Shown: positions 44,525 through 55,132, counted from the first letter of the stretch. The stretch: DNA of 64,000 nt from Deltaproteobacteria bacterium (GCA_021847425.1 JAJZRF010000002.1:1-64000); one strand, 5' to 3'. Program-made: numbers and translations. The notes: generated from the sequence alone by a model not told the origin.

Positions 44525-47011
44525 TCACAGGGCTTCCTGCGCCTCATTGGTGGCCCGATAGGGGTGGGCGGTTATTTTTTTTCCGTCTGACACGAAAAAA
44601 ATGCTGCCTTGCCGGGCCGTTGAAAAGATATCCGTTCCGGAGTCCCGATACTGCGGCGGAGGAAATGGTTCCTTTTTGCCGGTTGACACCACGCAGTAGC
44701 GCGGTTTGACGGCCGCCACGAACCTGGCGCTGCCCGATGATCCCAAGCCGTGATGGGGCGCCAGCAGGACATCGGCTTTGAGCAGATCTCCCTTCTCCAA
44801 GATGTTTTCTTCGTGGTCCTTTTCGATATCTCCTGGAAAAAGAAAGGCGTTGCTGCCGTTGTCCAAGCGCAGAACCAGTCCCCTGTTGTTCGGGTTGCCA
44901 GAGATTGCCCTTCTGTCCGCGACCGGCTCTTTGTTTTCGGCAAGAGCCAGATTGGCCAGGCAGGTGATGGCAAAGCCTTTTTTCCCGGTGGCAAGCACTT
45001 CCCCCGCGCGGGCGACCCGTACCTGGCAGCCGTTTTTCTCGGCGTCCTGGAGAAAAGCGGCAAAGCCTGGCTCCTGGGAGCTGGTCTCGCTGAGCCAGAG
45101 AACCTTTGGCTGAAATCGCTTGATGATCCAGGGCAAGCCGTTAAAATGATCGGCATGGGCATGGGTGAGGATAATCTCCTCCACCCGTCTGACCTGATGA
45201 TGCCATAAAAATGGCGCGATCACCCGTTCTCCCACATTGAAAAGATCGTTGGGCGGGCCGCCGCCGTCGATTAAGATGACACGGCTGTCGGGTTGCTCCA
45301 CGACCGTGGCGCTGCCGTTTCCCACGGCCAGGAAAGAGATCCGCGTCGAGTTGTCATGCCATTTCGGCAGCGGGGTGTAGCCGGAAAGCAGCAGGGCGAA
45401 GCAGGCAAGCATGGCCAGGACGGGAAGCGGTCGCTGGGTGTGGAAGATCAGGAAAAGGAGCCCGTAGGAAAGGGCCATTAGGGGGATGGTCGGCGTGGGG
45501 AGCCAGAGAGAAGAGAACGGCAGTCCGGCAAGAAAACCGGTGAGCACATGGGAAATATGGATGCCGAGAGCTCCTGCCTTTAAAAGAAACACCGCGGCTG
45601 TTGGGGCAAACGGCTGGGCGAGAATGGCCATCAGGCCCAAGGGCAGGGTCCAGAAGCAGAGGGGCGGCGTGACCAGGAGGGTGGTTATGGGGCCTGTCAG
45701 GGAAATTCTGTTGAAGTGAAACAGGGCGAGCGGGGCTGTGGCGAGAAAGGCGGCGCAGGAGATGAAAAGCCCGGAGATGACGAGGTAGCGCAGGGTCTGC
45801 AAGGGAGAACGGTTGTCCTTTTTAGGGCGCCAGGCAGCGAGCCGCGGCATGGCGAGGATTATTGCCGCGGTGGCGGCAAAGGAGAGCTGGAAGGAGGCGG
45901 TGTGGATGCTGAGCGGATTCAGCAGGAGGATGCAGAGAGCGGCAATGGCAAGGTTGTTCAGGCTTGACCACTGGCGATCCAGGAGAATGGCGGTGATGAA
46001 AACGCCTGTCATGATCAGAGACCGCGCCACAGGGGGCTGAAAACCGGCAAAGCCGGTGTAGAGAAAGAGCACGGGGAACGAGAGGGCCAGGGCGATCTTG
46101 GCCGCAGGCAGGCGGAGCAGCAGCCAAGGGAAGCGACCGGCCAGAAAGCGGAAGAAAACCGTGGTCAGGAAAGCCACGACAACAAGATGGCTCCCGGAAA
46201 TGGCAAGAATGTGCATGATGCCGGTTGCCCGATACATCTCCGAGACTTCCGGCGAGAGGCCGCTGCTGTCTCCGATGAGGAGGGCCTGGTACAGCGCAGC
46301 ATCGCCCGGGGTAAGGCGAGCATAAAGAAAGGCCTCGAACTGCTGCCGGAATCTCTCAAGAAAATAGGGGTCCGGCATGGAAAAGCGGTTGGTGGCCAGG
46401 GGGAAAATGGGCTGAATGAAAAGTGGGGTGGCGACCCAGCCTTTGACCATGATCTCTTCGGTGGCAAGATACCCGGCATAGTCAAAGGCGCCAGGGGTTG
46501 CCTGCCTGTCCGGCAGGGAAAGCCGGGCGCGCACCAGATAATCCTGGCCGGGAACGAACCCCTTAAGCTGCGGGGCGTTTACCGTGAGTGCGACGCGACC
46601 TGTTGTCGAAACGGGGGCCTGGGCCGAAGGGAGCAGGATGCTGTCCGTCTCAAGGACGAGATGGGTTTTTGCATCCTTGAAAACAGGTTTGCGGATCAAT
46701 TTTCCAGTTAGGGAGGCATCCTGCTTTTCCGGGATGAGGCGGGCGAGATGATGGGCCGGCAGTTCCGGTGACAGGAACGATTCTGTATACAGCAGGCCGC
46801 AGAGAAAGAACAAGGGGAGCAGCAGGGTCAGGAATACGAAGCGGGCCTGCGGCCAACGGAGCAGGGCGATGGCTGCCAGAGTCGCGGTCAGGGCGGCCGG
46901 CAGCCAGAGGGAGGCGGCTGCCGGCTGCCAGTCGGCCCCGGCGGTCATTGCTCCGGCTCCAAAGGCCAGGAGGGGAGGCAGAAGAGGGTTGCGGTCTGTC
47001 AGGGGCAGCAT
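44525..47011 (-). CDS. comEC: DNA internalization competence protein ComEC/Rec2
   Basis: The 828-residue protein has N-terminal membrane segments and a DUF4131-like domain, the multi-helix Competence domain with HILAISGSHLVVVAFL, and a C-terminal metallo-beta-lactamase domain with LTHAHADHFNGLPWI near residue 615 and later LLAPHHGLGSSG. ComEC forms the inner-membrane channel for transforming DNA. All three domains are present, so natural transformation is possible, but the other competence genes are outside the window. It runs on the minus strand, with the sigma-factor gene 112 bases upstream. Confidence 0.95.
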   Translation of the reverse strand: MLPLTDRNPLLPPLLAFGAGAMTAGADWQPAAASLWLPAALTATLAAIALLRWPQARFVFLTLLLPLFFLCGLLYTESFLSPELPAHHLARLIPEKQDASLTGKLIRKPVFKDAKTHLVLETDSILLPSAQAPVSTTGRVALTVNAPQLKGFVPGQDYLVRARLSLPDRQATPGAFDYAGYLATEEIMVKGWVATPLFIQPIFPLATNRFSMPDPYFLERFRQQFEAFLYARLTPGDAALYQALLIGDSSGLSPEVSEMYRATGIMHILAISGSHLVVVAFLTTVFFRFLAGRFPWLLLRLPAAKIALALSFPVLFLYTGFAGFQPPVARSLIMTGVFITAILLDRQWSSLNNLAIAALCILLLNPLSIHTASFQLSFAATAAIILAMPRLAAWRPKKDNRSPLQTLRYLVISGLFISCAAFLATAPLALFHFNRISLTGPITTLLVTPPLCFWTLPLGLMAILAQPFAPTAAVFLLKAGALGIHISHVLTGFLAGLPFSSLWLPTPTIPLMALSYGLLFLIFHTQRPLPVLAMLACFALLLSGYTPLPKWHDNSTRISFLAVGNGSATVVEQPDSRVILIDGGGPPNDLFNVGERVIAPFLWHHQVRRVEEIILTHAHADHFNGLPWIIKRFQPKVLWLSETSSQEPGFAAFLQDAEKNGCQVRVARAGEVLATGKKGFAITCLANLALAENKEPVADRRAISGNPNNRGLVLRLDNGSNAFLFPGDIEKDHEENILEKGDLLKADVLLAPHHGLGSSGSARFVAAVKPRYCVVSTGKKEPFPPPQYRDSGTDIFSTARQGSIFFVSDGKKITAHPYRATNEAQEAL

Positions 47012-47123
47012 GTGTTTTGTTTGCGGACTTACTGCCGGGAAAGGATCAGCAAGCCTTGGCTGGTCTGGTTATTCGGCGTGCTGCCCCATGCGCGGCAATG
47101 AAAAATGAAGAACGGAACCGGGG

Positions 47124-48476
47124 TCAATCCAGAAAATGTTTGAGCTTTTCCCGTCTGCTTGAATGCCGCAACCGATTGAGCGCTTTTTTCTCGATCTGCC
47201 GGATGCGTTCCCGCGACACGTTGAACCGCTTGCCGATTTCTTCAAGGGTGTATTCCGCGTCCTCGCCTATGCCGAAGCGCAGGCGAATGATTTTTTCCTC
47301 CCGGGTGCTCAGGGTATTGAGGATACTTGTCACCCGATCGGAGAGTTGCTGGTTTTGCACAGCCTCGTAGGGTGAGATCGATTCCTGGTTTTCCAGAAAG
47401 TCTCCCAGGGTGCTGTCGTCGTCGCCCACCGGGGTTTCCAGAGAGATGGGTTCCCGGGAGGCCTCCAGAATGGCGAGGATCTTGTCCATCGGCAAGCCGG
47501 TTTTTTCGGAAATTTCAATGGGGGTCGGCTCGCGGCCCAGTTCTTTGAGAAGCGAGTAAAACGCCTTGAAAAACTGGCTTCTGAGCTCAAGGAAATGCAC
47601 CGGCAGCCGGATGGTTCTGGTTTTGTCAAGAATGGCCCTGGTGATTGCCTGCCTGATCCACCAACTGGCATAGGTGCTGAATTTGTTCCCCTTGGTATAG
47701 TCAAAACGGAAAACGGCCCGCATCAGGCCGAGATTGCCTTCCTGAATAAGGTCGGCCAGGGTGAGGCCCTGGTGCATGTAACGCTTGGCAATGCTGACGA
47801 CAAGGCGGAGATTGGCCTTGATCATGGCATCCTTGGCAACCTCGATGGAGCGGTGGAACATCTCCAGTTTGCAATGCATTTCCTGAAGTTTTTTGTTGCG
47901 CGGATGCATCTGGCAGGCCTTGACAATGGCGCGCATCATGAAATTGAGGTGCTGCTTTTTAGGTTTCAGGGTTGGGTCGCGTTTTTCCCAAAGGTCAATG
48001 CGCTCAACAAGCTGGTCCAGTTCCTCGGTCCCATGCTGGTCCTGGCGAACCGAGCGGATTATCGCGTCAAAGCCCTCGCGGATGGTTTTGCTGTATTTTT
48101 CCTCTTCCTGCGGGGTGAGCAGCTCGAACTTCCCCATCTCCCGGAGGTAGGTGGTGGTGGTTTCTTCCGGCTCCGGGCTATCTTCCTTGGAAACAAGGGC
48201 GGCGGCGTCCATGAGCTTGTCGTCGTCATCGTCCAGGGGCACGTCATCGTGCTGACCATCCCCGCCACCCTCCCAGTTTTTGCCATCGAGGGTTTTTTTC
48301 TTGCCGGATTTCTCCTGGCTGACTATTTCGATATTGTTCTCGTTGAGAAAATCGAAAATGCCGTCGATGGCATCAGCGTCTTTGCCTTCTGGAATCAGGT
48401 CGTTCAGAAAGCTGAGGGTGACGCAGCCGTCATCTTTTCCGGCTTCGAGTAATCTGGCTTTTATATCGGCAGGCAC
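47124..48476 (-). CDS. RpoD-family RNA polymerase sigma factor
   Basis: The N-terminal 45 residues look like region 1.1 (VTLSFLNDLIPEGKDADAID), followed by an acidic linker (DDVPLDDDDDK), region 1.2 (YLREMGKFELLT), region 2 (DLIQEGNLGLMRAVFRFDY, FSTYASWWIRQAITRAI), region 3 and region 4 (YTLEEIGKRFNVSRERIRQ). Only a short linker of about 80 residues lies between 1.2 and 2, so it is 450 residues rather than about 600. It could be the primary sigma or a close group 2 relative; the sequence alone does not decide. Divergent from rho. Confidence 0.88.
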   Translation of the reverse strand: MPADIKARLLEAGKDDGCVTLSFLNDLIPEGKDADAIDGIFDFLNENNIEIVSQEKSGKKKTLDGKNWEGGGDGQHDDVPLDDDDDKLMDAAALVSKEDSPEPEETTTTYLREMGKFELLTPQEEEKYSKTIREGFDAIIRSVRQDQHGTEELDQLVERIDLWEKRDPTLKPKKQHLNFMMRAIVKACQMHPRNKKLQEMHCKLEMFHRSIEVAKDAMIKANLRLVVSIAKRYMHQGLTLADLIQEGNLGLMRAVFRFDYTKGNKFSTYASWWIRQAITRAILDKTRTIRLPVHFLELRSQFFKAFYSLLKELGREPTPIEISEKTGLPMDKILAILEASREPISLETPVGDDDSTLGDFLENQESISPYEAVQNQQLSDRVTSILNTLSTREEKIIRLRFGIGEDAEYTLEEIGKRFNVSRERIRQIEKKALNRLRHSSRREKLKHFLD

Positions 48477-49095
48477 GGGCTAACCTCTCCTGGTTTCAAA
48501 GTTTTTTTCTGTTTCAGACAGACGCTGATTTTCGGTGTGACTGGGGCAGAAAACTTAACATTATACAAATAGTATCAGACGATGGCAAGGAAAAGTGAAT
48601 AAAAAATAATTGGTAGTTTTTTTCAGGTGGTTTCTGAATTTACGAAAAAAATGTTGACACTGGTTAGATTAGCCAATAGTATTCCGCATCGCATACTAAA
48701 AAATCAAGCCCATATCTTACCGCCGTAATAGTAAGGCCAAGATAATCCGAGAATGTACACCCAGCCCTCTGACCCAATTCTCGAAAAACGACCCGTTTAA
48801 TTTCATATTATTGCTCTCTGTAAAATTTCCGCATTGTCGAAAATTGCCTGGTATATCCGCTCAGTTAGATCGCGTCGGGCGGTTTATTTTTTTCGTGTTA
48901 CTGCGGAGACATTCCAACATTTTTTCATTTCAGATTTTTTCTGTTGTGATGGAGACGGGCACGGATATCGTGCTGTTCATGTTTTCCAGTCATGTCTTAA
49001 AATTTGAGTTCTTTTTAAAAAAATTGCCAGGGGCAGCCGCGTTTTAATCTTTTTAATATTGAGCGCAGCATACGGAAGCTGGAGAAAGGGATTGC
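48477..49095. other. AT-rich 619-base region between sigma factor and rho; long rho leader
   Basis: This divergent intergenic region is markedly more AT-rich than the rest of the window. It holds the putative rho promoter at 48654-48682, leaving a leader of over 400 bases before rho. No recognised riboswitch and no convincing protein-coding frame were found; the open frame at 48811-49047 starts with TTG and lacks a ribosome-binding site. Confidence 0.5.
48654..48682 (+). promoter_or_regulatory. Putative promoter for rho
   Basis: TTGACA (48654-48659), a 17-base spacer and TAGTAT (48677-48682) read toward rho. The -35 is perfect and the -10 matches 4 of 6. Confidence 0.5.
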
Positions 49096-50355
49096 ATGAA
49101 CTTATCTGAACTTAAATTGATGAAAATCACCGAGCTGACCAAGCTCGCCAAGGATTACCGTATTGAAGAATACAGCGCCATGCGCAAGCAGGAGCTGATT
49201 TTTGCCATCCTGCAGGCCGCCGGCGGGCAGGCCGAGAAAAACGGTGAGAACTGGGGCAGCGGTGTGCTTGAGGTTCTGCCCGACGGCTTTGGCTTTCTGC
49301 GGGCGCCGTATTACAATTATCTGCCCGGGCCCGACGACATCTATGTCTCGCCTTCCCAAATCCGGCGGCTCAATCTCCGCACCGGTGATACCATAGAGGG
49401 GCCGGTCCGCACTCCCAAGGAAGGCGAACGCTATTTTGCCCTGCTCAAGGTTGATAGCGTCAATTTTGATCCGCCGGAAAAGGCCCGGGATAAAACCCTG
49501 TTTTCCAACCTTACTCCGTTGCATCCCCAGAATCGCATAAATCTTGAGCGGGAGTCGGATAACTATTCCATGCGGATCATGGATATCATGTCTCCCATCG
49601 GCAAGGGCCAGCGGGGCCTGATTGTCGCTCCGCCCAGAACCGGCAAGACCGTGTTGATCAAGGATATTGCCAACAGCATCACCAGGAACCATAAAGAGAT
49701 TATTCTCATTGTTCTGCTGATCGATGAGCGGCCCGAAGAAGTCACCGACATGGCCAGGGGGGTTAATGCCGAGGTGATCAGTTCCACCTTTGATGAGCCT
49801 CCCCAGCGTCATATCCAGGTGGCCGAGATGGTGCTCGACAAGGCCCGGCGTCTGGTGGAGCACAAAAAGGATGTGGTGATCCTGCTGGACAGTATCACCC
49901 GCCTGGCCAGGGCTTACAATACGGTGGTGCCGCCAAGCGGCAAGATTCTTTCCGGCGGTGTTGATTCCAATGCCCTGCATCGTCCGAAACGTTTTTTTGG
50001 CGCGGCACGGAACATCGAAGAGGGCGGCAGTCTGACCATTCTTGCCTCTGCCCTGATTGAGACCGGCAGCCGGATGGACGAAGTTATTTTCGAGGAGTTC
50101 AAGGGGACCGGCAACATGGAGCTTGTGCTTGACCGGAAGATTGCGGATCGGAGAATCTTCCCTGCCATCGACATGGCCCGTTCCGGCACACGCAAGGAAG
50201 AGCTGCTGCTCACACCGGAAGAATTGAACAAGGTTTGGATTTTGCGCAAACTTCTGGGTTCCATGAACCCCATCGACGCCATGGAGTTTTTCCTGGCCAA
50301 GATGAAGGGTACCCGCTCCAACGCCGAATTTTTCGATTCCATGAAAGGCGGTTGA
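49096..50355 (+). CDS. rho: Transcription termination factor Rho
   Basis: Rho is the hexameric RNA helicase that ends transcription. Residues 1-45 are the Rho N-terminal domain ([20 protein letters not shown]), then the RNA-binding cold-shock domain with [20 protein letters not shown], and the ATPase domain: Walker [13 protein letters not shown], Walker [17 protein letters not shown], the Q-loop and R-loop region ([20 protein letters not shown]). At 419 residues there is no inserted domain. GGAGAAAGGGATTGC before the ATG is a ribosome-binding site. rpmE and prfA follow. Confidence 0.98.
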   Translation: MNLSELKLMKITELTKLAKDYRIEEYSAMRKQELIFAILQAAGGQAEKNGENWGSGVLEVLPDGFGFLRAPYYNYLPGPDDIYVSPSQIRRLNLRTGDTIEGPVRTPKEGERYFALLKVDSVNFDPPEKARDKTLFSNLTPLHPQNRINLERESDNYSMRIMDIMSPIGKGQRGLIVAPPRTGKTVLIKDIANSITRNHKEIILIVLLIDERPEEVTDMARGVNAEVISSTFDEPPQRHIQVAEMVLDKARRLVEHKKDVVILLDSITRLARAYNTVVPPSGKILSGGVDSNALHRPKRFFGAARNIEEGGSLTILASALIETGSRMDEVIFEEFKGTGNMELVLDRKIADRRIFPAIDMARSGTRKEELLLTPEELNKVWILRKLLGSMNPIDAMEFFLAKMKGTRSNAEFFDSMKGG

Positions 50356-50456
50356 TTTTGGTTGGTCCGCAAATCCGGCTTGCAAAAAAAATTATATAAA
50401 GATATAGTGCACTGTTTTTGTTCATCTGGCCAAAAAAAGTGCCAGTCTGGGCTGTG

Positions 50457-50462
50457 TATAAT
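50457..50462 (+). promoter_or_regulatory. Possible -10 element for rpmE
   Basis: TATAAT preceded by GTG, in the same local context (GTGTATAATGG) as the rplS promoter, lies 42 bases before rpmE. No good -35 was seen at the proper distance, so confidence is limited. Confidence 0.4.
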
Positions 50463-50503
50463 GGATTTTTTGTTATTTGTTAATTTAATGGAGGTTTCTG
50501 GCC

Positions 50504-50713
50504 ATGAAAGAAGGCGTTCATCCCGAATATAATAAAATCAACGCTGTATGTGCTTGTGGCAATACAGTTGAACTTGGCTCGGTTCTCTCTGAAATAAAAG
50601 TGGAAATCTGTTCCGCCTGTCATCCGTTCTTTACCGGAAAGCAGAAGCTGATTGACTCTGCCGGCCGGATTGAGAAGTTCAATAAAAAATACGGCAAGAA
50701 ATCGGCCGAATAA
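50504..50713 (+). CDS. rpmE: 50S ribosomal protein L31, zinc-binding type
   Basis: The 69-residue protein begins [12 protein letters not shown] and has the C+ cysteine set CAC at 16-18 and CSAC at 36-39, which binds zinc, plus [20 protein letters not shown]. The zinc type suggests that a zinc-free paralogue may exist elsewhere. AATGGAGG precedes the ATG. It is placed between rho and prfA, the usual order. Confidence 0.98.
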   Translation: MKEGVHPEYNKINAVCACGNTVELGSVLSEIKVEICSACHPFFTGKQKLIDSAGRIEKFNKKYGKKSAE

Positions 50714-50804
50714 GAAAAACTGTTTTTTGGTGTGTTGATGACGCCTTTGAGCCATCCTGTTAGGGGAGATGGTTCAGGGGCGTTCCTTTTTTGACGGGAT
50801 GATC

Positions 50805-51869
50805 ATGTTTGCCCAACTTGAAAATGTCGCAGAACGCAAGCTGGCGCTTGAAGCCAGACTTTCAGAGCCACAGTTGGCAAATGATCAAACAGAATTTCGC
50901 CGGGTGGCCAAGGAGCATGCCCATCTAGCCAAACTTGCGGACCTGTACAACCGCTATAAGAAGACAACTAAGGAAATCGCGGATAATCGTCTCCTGCTGC
51001 AGGAAGAAGACAGCGAGTTGCGGGAGCTTGTCCGCGCTGACCTTGCCGAGCTGGAAATCCACCAGGATGCATTGATCAAGGAGCTTCGGGTTGCCCTGCT
51101 CCCCAAGGATCCAAACGATGATAAAAACACCCTTCTTGAGATCAGGGCCGGCACTGGCGGCGACGAGGCGGCCCTGTTTGTCAGCGATCTGTTCAGGATG
51201 TACAGCCGGTATGCTGAGCAGCAGGGGTGGAAGGTTGAGGTGATGACCAGTAATCCCACCGGGATCGGGGGATTCAAGGAGATTATCGCCCTGATCAGCG
51301 GCGACCACGTCTACAGCAAGCTGAAATATGAATCCGGCGCCCATCGGGTGCAGCGTGTTCCTGACACGGAAACTCAAGGGAGGATCCATACCTCCGCCGT
51401 TACCGTGGCGGTGATGCCCGAAGCAGAAGAGGTTGAGCTTGATATCAGCCCCAATGATCTGAGGTTTGATGTCTACCGCTCCACCGGTTCAGGCGGGCAA
51501 AGCGTCAATACCACCGATTCCGCGGTCCGGGTTACCCATCTGCCCACCGGGCTGGTGGTGACCTGTCAGGATGAAAAATCCCAGCACAAGAACAAGGCCA
51601 AGGCCTTGCAGGTGCTTCGGGCCCGGCTCCTCGACAAGATGCAGCGCGAACAAGACGAGAAGATGTCCGCGGACCGCAAGAGTCAAGTGGGCAGCGGTGA
51701 TCGCAGTGAACGCATCCGGACCTATAATTTTCCCCAGGGCAGGGTCAGTGATCATCGGATCAATCTCACCCTGTACCAGCTGGATGATATCCTGATGGGG
51801 AAACTTGACGATATCATCGACCCGCTCATTGTTCATTTTCAAACCGAAGCCTTGCAGATCATGCAATAA
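50805..51869 (+). CDS. prfA: Peptide chain release factor 1
   Basis: RF1 recognises UAA and UAG. The GGQ motif is [18 protein letters not shown], and the surrounding [19 protein letters not shown] and [16 protein letters not shown] fit RF1. The internal [19 protein letters not shown] block is diagnostic. The ATG at 50805, with GACGGGA upstream, gives 354 residues; ATG codons at 50799 and further upstream are alternatives. prmC, whose product methylates the GGQ Gln, starts 53 bases after the stop. Confidence 0.97.
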   Translation: MFAQLENVAERKLALEARLSEPQLANDQTEFRRVAKEHAHLAKLADLYNRYKKTTKEIADNRLLLQEEDSELRELVRADLAELEIHQDALIKELRVALLPKDPNDDKNTLLEIRAGTGGDEAALFVSDLFRMYSRYAEQQGWKVEVMTSNPTGIGGFKEIIALISGDHVYSKLKYESGAHRVQRVPDTETQGRIHTSAVTVAVMPEAEEVELDISPNDLRFDVYRSTGSGGQSVNTTDSAVRVTHLPTGLVVTCQDEKSQHKNKAKALQVLRARLLDKMQREQDEKMSADRKSQVGSGDRSERIRTYNFPQGRVSDHRINLTLYQLDDILMGKLDDIIDPLIVHFQTEALQIMQ

Positions 51870-51922
51870 AGCGTGTTCCGTGGAGGCGGTTTCCGCTTTT
51901 CCCCGGGCCGGAAGATCCACCC

Positions 51923-52780
51923 ATGATCCTCAAACAGCTATATCTTGAGAGCGTCCAGCGCCTTGCCGATGCAGGCGTTGCCGAGCCGCAAACTGAAGCA
52001 GCGCTCTTGCTGGGGCACGTCCTGAGTTATTCCAGAACCCAGTTTTTCCTTGCCCTGGGGCAGGAAATCTCTCCGCAGCATCTTTCCCTTTTTCATAAAC
52101 TTCTTTCCCGGCGTCTCCTTCGGGAACCATTGGCCTACATCACCGCGGAGCAGGAATTCTGGTCGTTGCCTTTCACGGTTTCTCCCAGTGTTCTCATTCC
52201 CCGGCCCGAGACCGAGGAGCTTCTTGAGAAAATTTTTGACACGGTGCGGCGGGAAGGTCTGGTGCCTGGCCCGGTGCTGGATCTGGGAGCCGGGAGTGGC
52301 GCGATCACCGTTGTCTTGGCCCGCGAACTCCAAGAGCGGCAGGTATTCGGGGTGGATCTTTCTCTGGCCGCCCTGGGGGTTGCCAAGGGAAATACCGTTC
52401 GGCATCAGGTGCAGCCGAGAATTTTTTTACTGAACGGGGACTGGTTGACGGCCATCAGGCAGGAAAGAAGGTTTGCCCTGGTTGTCTCAAATCCTCCCTA
52501 CATAGACGCAGGGGCAATGAACGCCCTGCAGCCGGAGGTAACCTTTGAGCCGCATGGCGCTCTGAGCGGCGGTGCGGACGGTCTCGCCGATATCCGGGCA
52601 TTGGCGGCGCAGGTTCACCCGGTAATGCTGGCTGGAGGCTTTTTTTTCATGGAGATCGGGGCGGACCAGCAGGAGGCGGTGTTGAAAATCTTTTCTTCCT
52701 TTCCTGAATATGATAGGTTGCAGGTCCATTTTGATCTGGCTGGTTTGCCGCGTATTTTTCAGGCCCGGCGCTGCTGTTGA
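51923..52780 (+). CDS. prmC: Release factor glutamine methyltransferase
   Basis: PrmC methylates the GGQ glutamine of RF1 and RF2. The N-terminal helical domain is followed by [13 protein letters not shown], the SAM motif [16 protein letters not shown] and the catalytic NPPY in [26 protein letters not shown] occurs near the C-terminus, as in family members. The length of 285 is normal. Adjacent to prfA, its substrate gene, it is followed by murA 91 bases on. Confidence 0.96.
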   Translation: MILKQLYLESVQRLADAGVAEPQTEAALLLGHVLSYSRTQFFLALGQEISPQHLSLFHKLLSRRLLREPLAYITAEQEFWSLPFTVSPSVLIPRPETEELLEKIFDTVRREGLVPGPVLDLGAGSGAITVVLARELQERQVFGVDLSLAALGVAKGNTVRHQVQPRIFLLNGDWLTAIRQERRFALVVSNPPYIDAGAMNALQPEVTFEPHGALSGGADGLADIRALAAQVHPVMLAGGFFFMEIGADQQEAVLKIFSSFPEYDRLQVHFDLAGLPRIFQARRCC

Positions 52781-52871
52781 CGGCGATGGTCAGAAAACCA
52801 TTTTTACTCCGGAACAATGCAGCAACCGTTACGGGGTAGTTATTCCGCGATTTTTTATAAGTGAGAAATTC

Positions 52872-54131
52872 ATGGACAAGATAGTTATTCAAGGTGGATA
52901 CCCCTTGCATGGTGAAATTCCGGTGAGCGGCGCCAAAAACGCGGCCCTGCCGCTCATGGCCGCCTGTCTGTTGAGCGGGGAGCCGATCACCTTGCGGAAT
53001 GTGCCGGATCTCCGGGATACCAGAACCTTTCTTTCCCTGCTGGAGTCTTTCGGGGTTAAGTGGCAAAAAGACGGTGCCGTGCTGGTGCTTGATGCCTCGG
53101 CGATCACGAACTGCGAGGCATCCTATGATCTGGTGAAGACCATGCGAGCCTCGGTGCTGGTTCTGGGGCCGCTTTTGGCTCGGTTGGGCATGGCCCGGGT
53201 TTCCCTGCCTGGAGGATGCGCCATCGGCGCCCGACCCATTAATTTTCATCTCCAAGGGTTGGAAAAACTTGGTGCCCACTACGAGTTGAGTCAGGGGTAT
53301 GTTGATGCCAAGACCGGGGGAAGGTTAAAAGGAAGCACTGTCTGTTTCGATATCCCTTCCGTCACCGGAACGGAGAATCTCCTCATGGCCGCGACCCTGG
53401 CCGAGGGCGTCACTGTGCTCAAAAACGCGGCCCGTGAGCCGGAAATCGGCAACCTTGTCGATCTGCTTACAAGCATGGGGGCACGGATCAAGGGCAAGGG
53501 ATCAGACACCCTGGTGGTTGAGGGGGTGCAAAAACTGCATGGCGCCGAACAGGAGGTCATTCCCGACCGGATAGAGGCAGGGACGTATCTTCTTGCTGTC
53601 GGGGCAGTTGGCGGCGAGGTTACGGTGACGCAGTGCAACCCGCAGCATCTGCCCTCTCTGCTTGAAAAATTACGGGCGGCAGGGCTGTCCATCGAGGAGG
53701 GAAATGACCGCATCCATGTGGCCCGCAAGGTGCCTCTTAAAAGCGTGGATGTCAAGACCATGCCCTATCCCGGCTTCGCAACGGATCTCCAGGCCCAGAT
53801 CATGGCGCTGATGACCTTGAGCAATGGGCTGAGTGTGATTGCCGAGACCATCTTCGAGAACCGCTTCATGCATGTGGCCGAACTGCGGCGCATGGGGGCG
53901 GATATCAAGGTGGATGGCCACAGCGCCATTGTTACCGGCACAGGCCGGTTGAGCGGGGCGCCGGTGATGGCCACGGATCTGCGGGCCAGTGCTTCCCTGG
54001 TGGTCGCGGCCCTTGCCGCCGAGGGGGAAACCCATGTTTCCCGGGTCTATCATCTGGACCGCGGCTATGACAATCTGGTGGGCAAGCTCTCCGATGCCGG
54101 AGCTCGGATCAGGCGTGAAAAAGAAGAGTGA
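52872..54131 (+). CDS. murA: UDP-N-acetylglucosamine 1-carboxyvinyltransferase
   Basis: MurA adds enolpyruvate from PEP to UDP-GlcNAc, the first committed peptidoglycan step. [33 protein letters not shown], the active-site Cys loop [18 protein letters not shown] and RAGTYLLA-type [11 protein letters not shown] are present. The Cys (fosfomycin-sensitive form) is retained. The ATG at 52872 starts the conserved sequence and gives 419 residues; the longer frame overlaps prmC. Confidence 0.97.
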   Translation: MDKIVIQGGYPLHGEIPVSGAKNAALPLMAACLLSGEPITLRNVPDLRDTRTFLSLLESFGVKWQKDGAVLVLDASAITNCEASYDLVKTMRASVLVLGPLLARLGMARVSLPGGCAIGARPINFHLQGLEKLGAHYELSQGYVDAKTGGRLKGSTVCFDIPSVTGTENLLMAATLAEGVTVLKNAAREPEIGNLVDLLTSMGARIKGKGSDTLVVEGVQKLHGAEQEVIPDRIEAGTYLLAVGAVGGEVTVTQCNPQHLPSLLEKLRAAGLSIEEGNDRIHVARKVPLKSVDVKTMPYPGFATDLQAQIMALMTLSNGLSVIAETIFENRFMHVAELRRMGADIKVDGHSAIVTGTGRLSGAPVMATDLRASASLVVAALAAEGETHVSRVYHLDRGYDNLVGKLSDAGARIRREKEE

Positions 54132-54149
54132 ATTGCACCGCTCCCGGTT

Positions 54150-54545
54150 TGCTGGGCACAAGTTTATCTATAAGTTGTCAGGCGATTTTCCAGCCAGTCC
54201 TGACGGATTTTCTTGGGGTTTTTCGCCTCTACGGCGCATGGCCTGGTCGTCGAGTTCGGCTTGAACGGGGATCATCCTGCCGTTCTCTAAGAGAGGCATT
54301 GATGCCGGATAGGGATTTTTCCCGCCACTTTTTCAGACGACATCCCTCCTGATACAGGGGGACCTCGGCCCCCAACTCTCCTCGGGCCAGGGCTTCGACG
54401 GACTCGCCGCGTGGCAGGCGCAACGCCGCTTCCCGCTTGCGGCCTAAACTCCATCGCCACCCCCCTTGGTCAACGTCCGGGGAACGGTTCACTCTTGTTG
54501 GTTTGTGTTGTCTGTTCGATCTTCTTGGATGGGGATTTCCCCTCA
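54150..54545 (-). pseudogene. Decayed IS3-type OrfA-like transposase fragment
   Basis: On the minus strand the translation reads RWSLGRKREAALRLPRGESV, then EALAR, ELGAEV and, after an irregular stretch, LKKWREKSLSGINASLRERQ. This matches the helix-turn-helix OrfA pattern (RKREAVLRLLRGEsldalsRELGVEiyRLEeWRe...). A second frame then gives VQAELDDQAMRRRGEKPQ, the following conserved segment, so there is at least one frameshift and small insertions. The 3' part and OrfB are absent. The IS family name is tentative. Confidence 0.6.
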
Positions 54546-54601
54546 AATTAGTGGCCAAGAAAACCTATGCCGTTTCAGTCTGTCTTTCGGAGATAAAGGG
54601 C

Positions 54602-54631
54602 TTGACTTTCGTTTTTCCGAAGGAGTAAATT
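54602..54631 (+). promoter_or_regulatory. Possible promoter upstream of zapB
   Basis: TTGACT (54602-54607) and TAAATT (54626-54631) with an 18-base spacer read toward zapB, about 124 bases before its ATG. Confidence 0.35.
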
Positions 54632-54754
54632 TCGTGTTCATCCGGCAGTTGCTGGAAAAAGGTCTTTTGTCTGCAATCCAGAGGCTGGAATGTGGGCTTT
54701 TCCGAGAGTAAATTCTATCCATCCCGTCTGTTTTTGGGAGAAGGGGCGTTCTGT

Positions 54755-55072
54755 ATGGAATATGAGGAAGATTTGAAAAAGCTTGAGAGTAACGTTGAAA
54801 AAATGTTGACCAGTCTCGACTCAGCCCAGGAAGATAAGATAAAACTGCAAGCTGATATTGCCCGCTTGGAACAGGACAAGAAAGGACTTGAGGAGCAAGT
54901 CAAGCGCTTGAAGGATGAGAAGAAAAATATTCATCAACGGGTCTCAGGGTTGCTCGGTTCCATTGAGAAATGGGAAAAACTAACGGTAGCCCAGTCTGAT
55001 TCATTGTCTTCCGCGAAGGGCGTCGGCAAGGATACATTTGAGCCCGTTCAAGGGGTTCTGATAGGCAACTGA
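54755..55072 (+). CDS. zapB: ZapB-like coiled-coil cell division protein
   Basis: The 105-residue protein is almost entirely heptad coiled coil from residue 5 to 75 (DLKKLESNVEKMLTSLD, LQADIARLEQDKKGLEEQVK). Such proteins just upstream of zapA are annotated ZapB or equivalent and stabilise the Z-ring. The ATG at 54755, with GGGAGAAGGGG upstream, is chosen. Naming rests on length, coiled coil and neighbour rather than a specific motif. Confidence 0.7.
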   Translation: MEYEEDLKKLESNVEKMLTSLDSAQEDKIKLQADIARLEQDKKGLEEQVKRLKDEKKNIHQRVSGLLGSIEKWEKLTVAQSDSLSSAKGVGKDTFEPVQGVLIGN

Positions 55073-55132
55073 TTGTGGAAATATATTGCTTTCAGGGAGT
55101 TATTCTGTTAACCCTTTCATTGGTGGTGCATT

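Larger units (their letters stand above)
54132..54754. other. 623-base interval between murA and zapB with IS debris
   Basis: The first two-thirds carry a frameshifted transposase remnant on the minus strand (54150-54545). The remainder has short plus-strand open frames without ribosome-binding sites or recognisable sequence and a possible promoter for zapB near 54602-54631. Confidence 0.6.

Noticed and set aside
48811-49047. A 78-codon frame in the rho leader
   Set aside because: It starts with TTG, has no ribosome-binding site, and its hydrophobic translation reflects AT-rich sequence.
54437-54711. Two short plus-strand frames between the IS relic and zapB
   Set aside because: They overlap each other, lack ribosome-binding sites and encode nothing recognisable.
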